DNA from: Notospermus geniculatus | Taxonomy: Eukaryota > Nemertea > Pilidiophora > Heteronemertea > Lineidae | Assembly: GCA_002633025.1 (NCBI GenBank) | Contig: NMRB01000297.1 | Coordinates: forward strand, 220,433 to 284,432 | Reading direction: 5' to 3' | DNA length: 64,000 nucleotides | Shown here: positions 20,284 to 30,344 of the stretch, in pieces | Numbering within the stretch: position 1 is the first letter of the stretch | Layout of the letters: each line of letters starts with the position of its first letter | The notes under the pieces: model-generated | Database searches by the model: none | What the model was told of the DNA's origin: nothing | Seen by the model: the letters and a program-made list of their open reading frames with translations, nothing else | Program-made: the position numbers and the translations under genes

Positions 20284-21216
20284 ATGTGTTTCTTTTCATC
20301 ATCGGATAGAGAATGGTTACTTCTGTTCACCACACGCAAGAGTTTAAGAGGAATCACATATAAACAAACCCACGGTGGTTACGAAGTTCGACATCGTTTT
20401 GCAATCAATGGCCACTTTCGCTGCCGTGGTTCATTTTCTCAAAGTGGCATCGTTGTTTTCAAGTTTGAGAATATTTCCAAGTGCACAGGCCAGGGATTCT
20501 GTGGTAACTGGGTGCTCTATGACACAGGCGGAAAAGTAATTGCAGTGGCTGGAAGATTCTGCTCAACGCGACTTTGCGAAAAAGCGGAATCAGATAAGAC
20601 GTTTCAACTGCAGTTATTTTTTGATCAGTCGAATCACAATAAAGGCTTTATTGTCGTACATTGTCGTCACATAATCAGTTCCTATAAGAAAGAAGTGTCT
20701 GTGACCACATATAAGTTCACGAAGGTCGGGGGTCTTCTCTTACACTCGCCATTAGAAATACTAATGGTGAATTCGGCTCTTCCGGCTTTGGCGCCCGATT
20801 TGACAACCAATATTTGGTCATTTTCTATTCCGCACAGCGATATCATGATAATTTTTCAAATTGCATTGAATCGTCAGTTAAACTACTATGCGTATCACGT
20901 GCAAGAATCAGAGAACTTCAAGTCCCATAGAATATTCAAAGACAAGTACAAGTACCCTTCAGAAATGAAGTCGATTCGTGTTGTTTCTGCTGATTATGTA
21001 ATGAACAGGGCTATCTATACGTCAGTGGCTCTGTCAAGGAATTCATTTCATATACCAGTCTACAAAGTCATACAGTTTGACTGTAATGGCAATGCGAGTG
21101 AATTTACACATCATCTGAATGTAACCTACCTAAAATACCGTAAGAAAGTGGAAGTTCGTTATAGATCAAACAGGAAGGGTTTTCTGCATGATATTTTCCA
21201 AGGCATCTTATGCTGA
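20284..21216 (+). CDS. CUB-like domain ORF, possibly a partial gene
   Basis: A 311-codon frame from the first in-frame ATG (20284). Counting from it, residues about 40-127 resemble a CUB domain. A cysteine pair (KCTGQGFCGNW) precedes VAGRFCSTRLCE, then hydrophobic strands (FQLQLFFDQSN) and the typical ending KGFIVVHC. Usual CUB marks visible are the G-R-F-C turn, the alternating beta strands and the GF. A second stretch (FDCNGNASEFTHHLN to RKGFLHD) has a weaker similar rhythm. CUB domains are extracellular, yet there is no signal peptide at this start. The ORF may be one large exon, or a retained piece of a lost gene. No convincing splice sites bracket it by eye. The open frame is long for chance, but expression is unproven. 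Confidence 0.5.
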   Translation: MCFFSSSDREWLLLFTTRKSLRGITYKQTHGGYEVRHRFAINGHFRCRGSFSQSGIVVFKFENISKCTGQGFCGNWVLYDTGGKVIAVAGRFCSTRLCEKAESDKTFQLQLFFDQSNHNKGFIVVHCRHIISSYKKEVSVTTYKFTKVGGLLLHSPLEILMVNSALPALAPDLTTNIWSFSIPHSDIMIIFQIALNRQLNYYAYHVQESENFKSHRIFKDKYKYPSEMKSIRVVSADYVMNRAIYTSVALSRNSFHIPVYKVIQFDCNGNASEFTHHLNVTYLKYRKKVEVRYRSNRKGFLHDIFQGILC

Positions 21217-21734
21217 AATATTTCGTATTGTTCCTGAAATTATGTAGAGAAACCGGTTGTGCTTTAAAGATGATTAATATTTTTGCTGCCCCAAATGTCT
21301 ATATGACATCGCTCAACGACTGGCAAACACTTGGTCAAAAAATCTCGGCTCATTTTCAAAATATATGTATTACACAAAAGTGTATATTCCAGAATTTAAA
21401 TTTCCAGTTCTTTTAATGATGTCACACAGAGAACCATCAAGGCGTCGCCGTTGAAACATTATTATCATAATGTTATTTTCCGCAGTAAAGCCCACTCCCA
21501 CATTTCTAGATCTATTTTGATAAAAATGTTAATGAAAAACATCGTTTATTGTATTGTCCTGCATATCGAATCAAAAATAATACAAGAACTCTTTACCATC
21601 TAAATTGACTGAGGCCATCTGGTAATGGCCCAGAAGGAACTTGGGAGGAATTATACTTGAGGAATTATACTTGTCAAGTACAGTTATATCGATACTGACA
21701 AGTACTTGTCAGTGCTCAAGGAACAGTAATCTGG
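21217..21734. other. Gene-free stretch
   Basis: AT-rich sequence after the CUB-like ORF. A small doublet GAGGAATTATACTTG occurs at 21647-21673 and an ACAAGTACTTGT palindrome near 21698. No gene. Confidence 0.5.
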
Positions 21735-21806
21735 CTCCATATTCATAAACATTCTCAAGTCAAAGTGTGAAATTATCTTTTGTGTTGAACAAATGATAGG
21801 TGTCAC
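21735..21806. mobile_element. Hairpin MITE 'CCATATTCATAAAC', copy 2 (left half)
   Basis: CCATATTCATAAACATTCTC, AAAGTGTGAAATTATCTTTT and TGTGTTGAACAAATGATAGG match the other copies up to GTGTCACA. The right arm is then missing where the next MITE begins (21816), which suggests that insertion or deletion removed it. Confidence 0.65.
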
Positions 21807-21815
21807 ATTCATAGC

Positions 21816-22148
21816 GTGTTCGGAAAGCTTCCCCGAGGAAGCTCGGGGAAGCGGGAGAGCGTTCGGAAAGGTATTTGGCAGGCTGCCAAGGGCTTCCTCG
21901 AGCCTGGCCGAAGTGAGCGACTCGCCGAGTCGCTCACTTGGGGAAACTCCCGGCATGCATTTCGTTTTCTTTCCAGTCCGGCATGCTGATTGGCTGTACG
22001 TGGAATATTTCACGACTGCAACCCACAGTAGTAAATGTATCTTTCCCCGAGGAAGCTCAAATATCGTTCGGAAATTCGCCTTCACTGGGCATGCTCACAT
22101 TCCCCGAAGCTCGGGGAAGAAATTTCCTCGGGGAAGCTTTCCGAACAT
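21816..22148. mobile_element. MITE with TGTTCGGAAAGCTTCCCCGAGG ends
   Basis: TGTTCGGAAAGCTTCCCCGA (21817 on) is mirrored by TCGGGGAAGCTTTCCGAACA (22127-22146). An internal hairpin AGTGAGCGACTCG/CGAGTCGCTCACT lies at 21912-21939, and GAAGCTCGGGGAAG words repeat. One end sits exactly where the GPCR scrap to its right stops. Confidence 0.7.
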
Positions 22149-22164
22149 GGCCTTAGACTTCTTT

Positions 22165-22312
22165 CCAAAAATCTCCCAATGGAGAACATGTAGGGTTGTA
22201 AACATGCCGTCGTTAGCATTAGGTTGTCAAATTTTGCTAAGTTTCGCAGATAAAAGCTCATGACGTTGTTGCGGTTATGAGGCAAGCAAATGACGAGGAT
22301 CGCTTAATGAGA
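22165..22312 (-). pseudogene. GPCR pseudogene scrap (TM1 end to TM2)
   Basis: The minus-strand frame reads LVICLPHNRNNVMSFYLRNL then AKFDNLMLTTACLQPYMFS. This parallels FVMSLPHNRATVMCLYLRVL and ATFDNLVLVVAFIQPYLFA in the intact receptor. Homology ends where the MITE at 21816-22148 begins, and nothing beyond that element continues the receptor. It is a third decayed paralogue, in the opposite orientation to the others. Confidence 0.8.
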
Positions 22313-22982
22313 CCTATGATGATGGTGGAGCTGCAGAACTGGATGGTAACTGCGAGTGTATTGTACTCGACGACGAACGACGATGGTCCGACGGTCCGTA
22401 AACCTGAGCGATCTCCCTCCAGTACCGTTTATTTTTCTCGAATTTACAAAGCACCGTCCACCATAAGTTTTGACCCGCTTTTCCGTTGCGTCGTCCTCCA
22501 ATCATCAGTGAGTTGTTCAGCTCTGTTTCGTCCCGTTTTGCACGATGGGTGAGGTTGGAGATACGATTCCCACTCCCAGTACGACTGAAACCTTGGGTCG
22601 TTTTCGGAACTCGTGACGATGAAAAGTAGGTTGCACCTGACCTTGGAGAACCGAGGTGAAATGTCGTCACTTGTTAGTTTTTGAACACTGTCAAAAACGA
22701 CCATTTTTGACGTTTTCCGCACGCTCAGCCCGCTTGAACGCTGCTTACTTTATAATCGTGTCAACGGAACTTTCTTGGGCACAATTTGTCATTGTCGGGA
22801 CTTTCATGAAGTTTGAAATGGGGAATCACCAAGTAGTGGGAGTGCGAGTCAAAAGGGGAATCACCTGGTAGTGGGAGTTGGAATCGGAAGGATGCATTGC
22901 CAAAGTGGGATAAAGTCACGAGAGCACGTGGCGTCCAATTTCCATTAGGTTTCTTTCATAAAAGACGCGCGCGCTGACACAA

Positions 22983-23599
22983 CGCGGTAAGCCCAACCCT
23001 CCTCGACTACTTTATTGAATAGGACAACCATGATTGGCTCTCGCTGACCTAACAATACCATACTCGCCCGGCCTACGATGACAATGGCAATGAATGACCA
23101 GCTCGATCGTTCCTGCTGGACTTCAACGCCCCCATGCGACCGGTGGGTTAGAATCTGTTTTCTTTGGAAGAGTAATCAATGAGACGGGCGATCAATCCCC
23201 CATCGTGGTATCCCAAACGCGCCGCCCGTTGAGCCGCGCTTCTATTGTTTGCCATAATTAACGAGCAGCGCGCGCGGCCCGCGCGTCTCACATTTATTGT
23301 TCCATTAATTGTTTAACAGCCCACACGAAGCCCACCTTATTACAACTCAAAAGGTGATTCAATAATAACCGACTGTGGTCGCTTAATACACAGTATAGTG
23401 GTAGACTCCATATGGCAGCGTGAGTTTAATATTGTATAGTGACTTTGTTTACCATTCGCTCACACAGCCCTTCTGGCGCTGGTCATTCATAGTCATTGTA
23501 GAGGAGGCGGGGCGAGTCGTTGACATTGTTAGGTCCGCGAGAGCCAATCAATGTTGTCCTATTCAATGAGGTGGTCGACGAGGGTTGGTCTTACCGCGC
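22983..23599. mobile_element. Foldback element with ~120-bp arms
   Basis: The left arm (22983-23102: AACCCTCCTCGACTACTTTA, TTGAATAGGACAACCATGAT, TGGCTCTCGC) is mirrored by the right arm (23479-23599) at roughly 85 percent identity by eye. The central 375 bp is GC-rich with no clear gene. Just outside the right arm the word CTTACCGCGCGGC is doubled. Confidence 0.7.
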
Positions 23600-24109
23600 G
23601 GCGTCTTACCGCGCGGCTTTAGAGAAAGAACCCTATTCAGTTTGTTGTTGGAAGCCCGGGGACGCGGAGTCCGACGGGAAAGGCGTTGGGGCAACCGTCC
23701 GTCAGGTTTTGGTCTACAACACTTCCCGTTCAACTGTGGCAGCGGGGCATCCATGTCTTGGGACAATTCAGAATGTTAGCCAGCTGGTCAGGATGCAGAG
23801 TAATTGGGGCAAGGACTGATCTGTTTCGGGATATTTATTTCTTCTTGCCCACCCACCCCTCCCTGTTGGATGCCATCGTGTGTCTACATGTATCCATGTT
23901 CGTCATTTTCCACTTCTCTTAGCATTTTTGGCCCGTTTTTGTAGCTAAGGTGGAACGCCTTTTGTCATCGTTTTCCGTATTTTCCCATAATTACGGCAGC
24001 AAAATGGATTATTGTCAACGCGTCACTTGTTCCTAGTGACAGAGAATGATGACAAGTAATCTTGTAATCTTGTTAAACGTAGTTTCCGATAGAGGGCCAC
24101 CAGTGACAC
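23600..24109. other. Gene-free stretch
   Basis: No supported gene. Several overlapping ORFs on both strands (23520-23820) lie partly in the foldback arm. Confidence 0.4.
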
Positions 24110-24240
24110 GCAGTCACAAAATCTAAAAACGGTTTCAAACAAGGTGGTGTGTTATCACCAATCCTCTTCTATATGTTCGAGGATTTTTTCCATATACAAC
24201 TATCGTCATTAGTTCCTCATTTGGCTACCGGGAACGCTCC
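24110..24240 (+). pseudogene. LINE reverse-transcriptase fragment
   Basis: In the frame through 24122 the translation is SKNGFKQGGVLSPILFYMFE, the hallmark region-4 motif (G.KQGG.LSP.LF) of non-LTR retrotransposon reverse transcriptases. About 40 codons remain open before a stop (24259). No catalytic FADD box follows in the surrounding sequence, so this is a short dead fragment. The clade (CR1, Jockey or similar) cannot be fixed from this piece. Confidence 0.65.
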
Positions 24241-24259
24241 TAACCACTACCAAATATGG

Positions 24260-24831
24260 TAAACATACGTTAATGTATACGACACGGGAAATTCCCTGGA
24301 TGACAGCTTCGCACGTGGTGACCTACTCCCAACCGCGGGAAATTTACCTTCATCCAGTGAGCAGCGAAAAGAAACAAGCGTTCAATCCCTGTTGTTTCTA
24401 ACAAGAGTCCCTACGTTTTGACCCAACCGTCCCCACCATGTACTGCTCGAGCATGGAGGAGGCCTTGGACCTCCAAAAAGCATGAGCTTAACACAAACGC
24501 GGAGTTTGTGCACTATTTTGGCCCATCGAAGAAGAAATTCGGAATAACATGGTAAGATTCTGCATGAAAAGTGAAACCGATGTCCATGACCTAAATAGCA
24601 TCAGCATGATTGTCCTGATATACATGTAGTACAGACACAGCAGAATGATGTAGGCCTGCCGTAAAGTTCAGCTGATATGACTAAGACGAATCGTATGTGG
24701 GGTCAGGGCCTACTCTCCGGTTAGATCTATTTCCATCCTGCAAATACTCCATTGATAGTAATATGACGGAGGAGATTTTTTTAAATGAAGTATTATTTTT
24801 GATAAAAAATGAATAAACAATGGTAAGCCTT
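24260..24831. other. Gene-free stretch
   Basis: No gene, RNA or clear repeat recognised between the LINE scrap and the SINE pair. Confidence 0.4.
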
Positions 24832-25112
24832 AAAGCTGAACTGCATGAACGAAAAGCCCCCATGCGACGAGCAAGAGAAACGCTAACGCTCTGCAAACAC
24901 CTCAAACGAAGGCTCAGAACATGATAGACCCCACGATGCCAGGAGGGCGCCACCTTATTTGTCTTTGAGCTGTCAAGGTGTCAACATCCTCTGGTGAGCT
25001 CCTGCTGAACGCTTTTTTTGAAAGAAAAAAGTTCGACCCAGCTGGGAATCGAACCCGCGCCATGTTATCTTTGCTCCACCGTCTCCCCATTCGGCCACCG
25101 TACTTGTTGTTA
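24832..25112 (-). mobile_element. tRNA-derived SINE, left member of a head-to-head pair
   Basis: Minus strand: the A-box-like GTGGCCGAATGGGGAGACGG and the B-box GGGTTCGATTCCCAGC (head about 25035-25105) are followed by a body reaching 24832. The body includes AAATAAGGTGGCGCCCTCCT, GGTCTATCATGTTCTGAGCC and TTGCTCGTCGCATGGGGGC. The same body occurs in mirror orientation at 25318-25475 behind a different tRNA-like head. Confidence 0.7.
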
Positions 25113-25189
25113 GGCTTTCTGTGTTTTCTCTTATTCGTAGTATTATTACGTAGAAGTCGAAGGCCTGCGTCTATCACAAGCACAAATCA

Positions 25190-25475
25190 TGTCCCTGTCA
25201 GCTGGCTCGTTTACCGAGTGGCTAGAGTGGTGGATTAAAAATCAGAAGGTCGACGGTTCGAATCCCGTCTAAATGATTATAATATTTTTCTTTGAGTAGT
25301 GTATGAGGTATCCGGAGATGTTGACAGCTCTGTTGCCTGAAGACAAATAAGGTGGCGCCTTCCTGGCCTCGTTGGGTCTATCATGTTCTGAGCCTTCGTC
25401 TGTGGTGTTTGCAGGGCGTTTGTAATTCTCTTGCTCGTCGCATGGGGGCTTTTTGTTCATACAGTTCAGCTTTTA
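25190..25475 (+). mobile_element. tRNA-derived SINE, right member of a head-to-head pair
   Basis: The head (about 25197-25272) has an A-box-like TTACCGAGTGGCTAGAGTGG and the B-box GGTTCGAATCCCG. It is followed by the body AGATGTTGACAGCTC, AAATAAGGTGGCGCCTTCCT, GGTCTATCATGTTCTGAGCC and TTGCTCGTCGCATGGGGGCT (to 25475). The head differs from that of the left member while the body matches at about 80-85 percent by eye. Confidence 0.7.
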
Positions 25476-25574
25476 AAAAGCCAGGTACTGGGTGCTCTAG
25501 CGCGGAGTTGATTATTTTTTCATCTTATTTTTTCATTTTTTTTACATATCTTTCGTCCTTACCCAGCAGCAGCG

Positions 25575-25960
25575 GGGGCGGACCCAGGATTTTTAGCTCA
25601 GCTGACCTGTCAGCGGAGCTAGTCATATGTATACTGAGTGGCGTCCGTCTGTGTGTCTGTGTGCCGTCCGTTAAACTGGCACGTTTCGCAACCGCAAGGC
25701 CCAGGGTCATGAAAGTTGGTGGAGAGGTAGGCCCTGGGAAGGACTCGGAACAGAACAAAAAATTTTGGCGATTTGACCCAAATTGTGCCCCCCAGGGGGC
25801 AATTTGCGCAAAACGAAATATCTCAATATCTCAGCACCTGTGATAAATATGTCGACCAAAAGTGATGGAATAGATAGGTTGATATTTTCTACATCCGTTC
25901 AAAGGGAAAATAATGTCAGGTCTGTCCACCAGGGGGTGCTATTCAACAAAATCAAAAACA
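25575..25960 (+). repeat. Interspersed repeat, 'CCGCAAGGCCCAG…CAGGGGGCA' type
   Basis: Starts with the near-palindrome AGCTCAGCTGACCTGTCAGC. Then come GTCCGTCTGTGTGTC words, CAACCGCAAGGCCCAGGGTC, CCCCCAGGGGGCAATTTGCG and TCCACCAGGGGGTGCT. The layout matches 52835-53300 (GGCCGCAAGGCCCAGCAGGG, GTCCGTACGTCCGT, CTCCAGGGGGCATTTTG, CCACTAGGGGGCC). The tail of a related piece lies at 36560-36690. Non-coding. Confidence 0.5.
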
Positions 25961-26510
25961 GGGGTATTTGAATTTCCCGCACTTCAAAATTCCCAGACAT
26001 GCCAGAGTGACTCTGTACCTGGTGTCCTCTCCACCTATATGTAGCCAGTGGTAACACTGAGACTGGACTGATACTATGTTCAACATGGCCACTGTCATGA
26101 CTGTGCTTTTCATCACTTGAGAAGTTCAACGTGCTGTTATATCATGACTATCTTTCATCAGGTAAGGTCACATATACTTAAACTAATTTTTTTTAAGTGG
26201 GGTAACAGTCTCAATGCCTAATTGGTAACTTATATCCCCGGCTTAGATCATTGAAATAGGTAGATTTGAACAGTCTAGTAGGCCTAGTGGAGCACAAGTG
26301 GAGTGGAGCATGCATTGACACAAGATGATGATCAACCTCACCACCATGATTCATGGCATGAACTAGTTTTGCGGTCTCACTAAACAGTGGGCGGGCATCC
26401 AGGCAACCGAGTAGCTTTACCCTGTTTATACTTCATATGTTGATATTCATGTCATAGCAAGGAACTATGCCTGGCAAGCTTTTATGAATTATGGACCGGT
26501 TCCCATCCAT
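25961..26510. other. Gene-free stretch
   Basis: No gene seen. It leads into the satellite. Confidence 0.4.
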
Positions 26511-27001
26511 TAACCCCTTACCACCGTGTGGGTGTCATTAAGATCTATCTCGATTCACCACGAGTTGCAGGCCTATTATCTGGTATTAACCCTTCCTCAC
26601 CTGTGACCCAGTAGGTCTCATAATGACAATGATAGCTATCTCAATTCATAAATAATATATTTTTAACCCCTTCCCACAAAATGGCTCTGACATGATACAA
26701 CATGTATCATCTCAATTCATGAAGTCATATATTAACCCCTTCCCACCCAATGGTGTAATACGCCATCCAGAGATATTAACCCCTTCCTACCCAAGTGGTC
26801 TGATGAGATATCTTTTTGGATTCATGAAGTGATATTAACCCCTTCCCACCCAATGAGTGTAATACGATATCTATTTCGATTCAATAAGCGATGTTAACCC
26901 CTTTCTACCCAAGTGGCCTGATAAGATATCTTTTTCGATTGATAAAGTGATATTAACCCCTTCCCACCCAATAGGTGTAATACGACATCTATCTCGATTC
27001 A
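26511..27001 (+). repeat. 59-bp tandem repeat (satellite), eight starts
   Basis: Units start with TTAACCCCTTCC at 26510, 26585, 26663, 26732, 26776, 26835, 26894 and 26953. The last four are spaced exactly 59 bp; the first are degenerate. Neighbouring units alternate between a GTGTAATACGATATCTAT form and a CTGATAAGATATCTTTTT form, giving a 118-bp higher-order period. CT-rich sequence (27001-27120) follows. Confidence 0.8.
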
Positions 27002-27182
27002 CCTAGGCTCTCTTTCTTTCTCTTTCTCTAGGCTTCTCTTTCTTTGCCGTTCACCTAGGCTCTCTTTCTTTACTGTTGCCCCTTCATTTCTTTCTATCGT
27101 GCTCTTCATTTCTTTTTCTATGCCTAATTTGTCATCACTTCCTCATACATTTGTTTAATATTTAATATAAATTACTCTTACT

Positions 27183-27320
27183 ATAGTCTTGGGGGTATTG
27201 TACTGTTAGTATAATTATACTGTTAGTTTAATTCCTCCAAGCTATATTATACCCCCTTCCCTTCAGCCTAGTCAAGCCTTACATTCACTAATTACATTTC
27301 TAGGTTGAGCAACCACCTTT
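27183..27320 (+). repeat. Interspersed repeat Y, copy 1
   Basis: CTTGGGGGTATTGTACTGTT, AATTCCTCCAAGCTATA, TTCAGCCTAGTCAAGCCTTA and GGTTGAGCAACCACCTTTTG are shared in order with 48581-48741, the copy that ends inside LSM4 exon 4. Confidence 0.65.
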
Positions 27321-28065
27321 TGGGGCTTGTACTCTTTTCTTTCCTTAATTGCTGTCACGTCCTGTTTGGATGGGATACTTCATATACACTTGATGAACTG
27401 ATTTCCACGAGGAACGCTTTGCTTGCTAACCATTAAAAAGGCATACTATTCGTACTTCGTTTCCCCTCTTTCAGCCTCTTGAGTTAGCAGGTCATAGTCA
27501 GCTGAGCGCAAGGCCCATGGGCCTCTTGTTGGCAGAGGGGGGTCAGGGCCGCCGAAGGCGATCGTTGCAGGCGGACGTCGACGATGCCGGCGCGGACGGG
27601 GGTGTGGGGGAGCTCCGCCAGAACATTTTGAAATCTAGAAGGCCGTATACGCGATTTCCTGGCATCTCAGTATCAAAATAGGAGCGTTTTTTGCGGGTTT
27701 TTGCTTACTGTCGCAAATTATTGAGAAAAAAAACAATTGGTGGTGGCGAGCACGACCCCCCCCCCTCTGGATCCGCGCCTGAGCAGCAGCAGTCTGAACC
27801 CTGTAAAAACCCTTGAAAGAAATAATGTATTACAAATTATTCATTGTTTACATTCACTAGCATGGTACCCGTGGCGAGCACATTCACAGGATGCATGTGG
27901 CCAGAGGATGGCATTTTGGTGGGCGTCTGAGACGCCGTCTCTGTCTGGGGGGAATATGTTTAGAGGGGGCCAACTCCTCCGACAATAATCTAAGTCTATG
28001 GGAAGCAGATGGCAGCAGTTTTATGTGTTGAAGTTCCTATTTTCTGATCACCCCCGCCTGGTTGA
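27321..28065. other. Gene-free stretch
   Basis: Includes fragments of the GGATCC/poly-C repeat type (27750-27785, CCCCCCCCCTCTGGATCCGC). No gene recognised. Confidence 0.4.
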
Positions 28066-28175
28066 AGACAATGCATTGTACCTGGTTCCGTCGGCCACCG
28101 TGTATGGTGTTGCGTACGCAGCGCCATCTACACGGTGGCCAGCGGAACCAGGCCAGTGGGCATTGCAAATCATTG
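28066..28175. mobile_element. Short hairpin element
   Basis: CCTGGTTCCGTCGGCCACCG (28081-28100) is mirrored by CGGTGGCCAGCGGAACCAGG (28132-28151). A weaker outer pair of CAATGCA/GCATTG words extends it. Non-coding. Confidence 0.6.
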
Positions 28176-28838
28176 GAAGTTTCTTCGTGCATTTTATTCA
28201 CTTAGGGGTAAAAAAATTTAATATCGTACCTCAGGAGAGAATCCGTGAATATGATTGGCCCAGACGCGTCACGTGAGCGGTGAACATTTTTCAATGTCTC
28301 CCGCTCAAGATGCAATGTCCACCGCTCACGGAAAACAAAATGGCGGACGCTTTTTCGTTTGACCGCTTCGAATATTTGCAGTCGCATATTAGGCTATCGA
28401 GCGCCGATTAAATCCTATTGTGGTATCGATTGGCGTAGTATCAGCATGTTTATCACGAATACAGGAAAAAGGCTGAGTGGAATAGAGGGAATAGCATGTT
28501 CAACAGTCATAAATTCTAGGCCTACCGGTCGCAGAGAGCGATGTCTGTCAGTGCCTCAGGCTACCACCAGTTCAATCGCAGCAGCACTGCGCACGTGGAG
28601 TGGACACAGTAGGCCTACTGTCACGCAATGTAGGCCTAACAGAATGATACTACATCGCATTTGGAAGAATATTACCACCTTTCCTTTGTCATTTAACTCA
28701 CTTAGGCCTAGACTAGCACAGCAAGGATATTTTTTTCAAATCGTGGTTGAGCATGATATGTCTTCTTCACGCATTCCGCCGCTGCCGGGCACAGCCGCAG
28801 AGACGGGTTGTGACACATATGTACACCGGTACGATATA

Positions 28839-28980
28839 GAAAATGGCACCCTTTCATGTCGGGGGACAGACCGAAATGTCACCCCTCGAAAAAACATTGT
28901 TGACCTCGGCGGCCTCGGTCAACAATGTTTTCTCGGGGTGACATTTCGGTCTGTCCCCCTCCATGGCGGGCGCCATTTTC
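28839..28980. repeat. Near-perfect 54-bp-arm palindrome
   Basis: The left arm 28856-28909 (GGGGGACAGACCGAAATGTC, then ACCCCTCGAAAAAACATTG, TTGACCTCGG) is mirrored almost base for base by 28913-28966. An outer GAAAATGGC/GCCATTTTC pair lies at 28839 and 28972. Almost no loop, so it would extrude as a stable hairpin. From 28176 to 28838 I see no gene. Confidence 0.8.
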
Positions 28981-29725
28981 TTAATGCCACCCATTTAAGG
29001 GCCACCCCATGTCATTCTCAACACTTGAAAATGAAACACTTGAAACACTTGAAAATGGTGCTAGTCCGGCAGAAGTAGGGTTGGACCCGGAAATGTCTTA
29101 TATAGTTTTTTTCCTGATGGATTTGAGTAGCCCTGGGGGTCAGTTTTAAGATTCCACCGGGTGGACTCCGGTCACCCTTGAGCATTTTGAGAAATCCAAG
29201 ATGGCGTCCAAGATGGCCATTGTTACATGAAATCAATCATAACTTCCTTCATATTTACCACAGGTTGATAATTCTGGTGTCTAGACATATGTTCTGGAGG
29301 TCAAGGAATCCAATAAGACTATTTTCAATGTCGGTAATATATTACGTAACTGTAAATCAAAGATGGCTGCCGTTACGTGAACTTCATTCATAACTTCTTT
29401 CATATTCAGCATACAATGGTTATTTTGCTGTCTAGACATAGGTTTTGGGGTTCAAGGGATCCATTAAGACCATTTCCCATGTCAGAATACACCTCTAACA
29501 ATCAAAGATGGCGTCCAAGATGGCCGCCATTACATGAAACTGGTCATACCTTCTTTCATATTGAACATAGGCTGATAATTTTGGAGTCTAGACATATGTT
29601 CTGGTGGTCAAGGAATCCATTGAAACCAAATAGAAGGTTGATTAGTCATTATTCAATTCACATGTTGTAACATAGTGTAATGTAATCAATTCTATTTAAG
29701 GCCTACCTGTTTCTAACCACACTCC

Positions 29726-30267
29726 CTATATGGTCATGAGAAATGTTCCTCTCATTCTAATTGTAGACAATACTAGTTCTTTGAACACAGTAAGTTCTTT
29801 GAACACAGTTAATTCATGGGCACTAATTTGCTTTTTTCCGGCAGCCTGTACCATAACAAGCACAAAATATTCTGCAGCTGCAAGCACGAGTACCGCATGG
29901 TGTGGCACACTTGCGTGTCCACATTTGATGAGACGCATGATATACTCAGGAGCGAGTCCTGTATTCTCTGGGAGATATGTTGGCTTGAGCGTTTTTAACT
30001 TCGGGTCATTTGTCCAGCCAGTGCATTCTAGATCCATTTCATCATTTATCCAGCCAGTGCATTCTAGATCCATTTCTGGTGGATTGTTTTCTTCCAAGAA
30101 ACGCCACACAATGCCTTGGTGATGTACCCTTTAACAGTCTCCACAAACGCCTCATTGGTTGGAGGAAAACTGCTAAGTTTGGGAGTCTTTCCTGTTGTCG
30201 ATGCCCATACCTTCCATCGTGTTTCTGACATTGAATTGGTTGAGCTTTGTCCATAGCAAGCTGACAC
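29726..30267 (-). pseudogene. Transposon-type protein relic, left arm
   Basis: On the minus strand SFPPTNEAFVETVKGY (about 30170) is followed, after a frame change, by WRFLEENNPPEMDLECTGW and TLKPTYLPENTGLAPEYIMR then LIKCG. This mirrors the relic in the right arm. The order (PPT…; N.PTE; .AP.…L…C.C) resembles the C-terminal part of a protein common in invertebrate mobile elements, whose end is rich in cysteines. That resemblance is from memory of the pattern. A 24-bp tandem duplication (ECTGW.NDEMDL) and frameshifts make it non-functional. Confidence 0.5.
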
Positions 30268-30344
30268 ATAAATGCAGTGACTTGTGCTATAACGTACTCT
30301 ATTGGAGCATCCACAAATCTAGATGTGAGAACCAGCATCGAGAA

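Noticed and set aside
25035-25272. A pair of functional tRNA genes
   Set aside because: A and B boxes are present, but acceptor and D stems do not close cleanly, and each is followed by the same repeat body. SINE heads explain this better.
28359-29078. 239-codon plus-strand ORF
   Set aside because: It runs through the perfect palindrome at 28839-28980 and the edge of the foldback. An open frame through such DNA is incidental.
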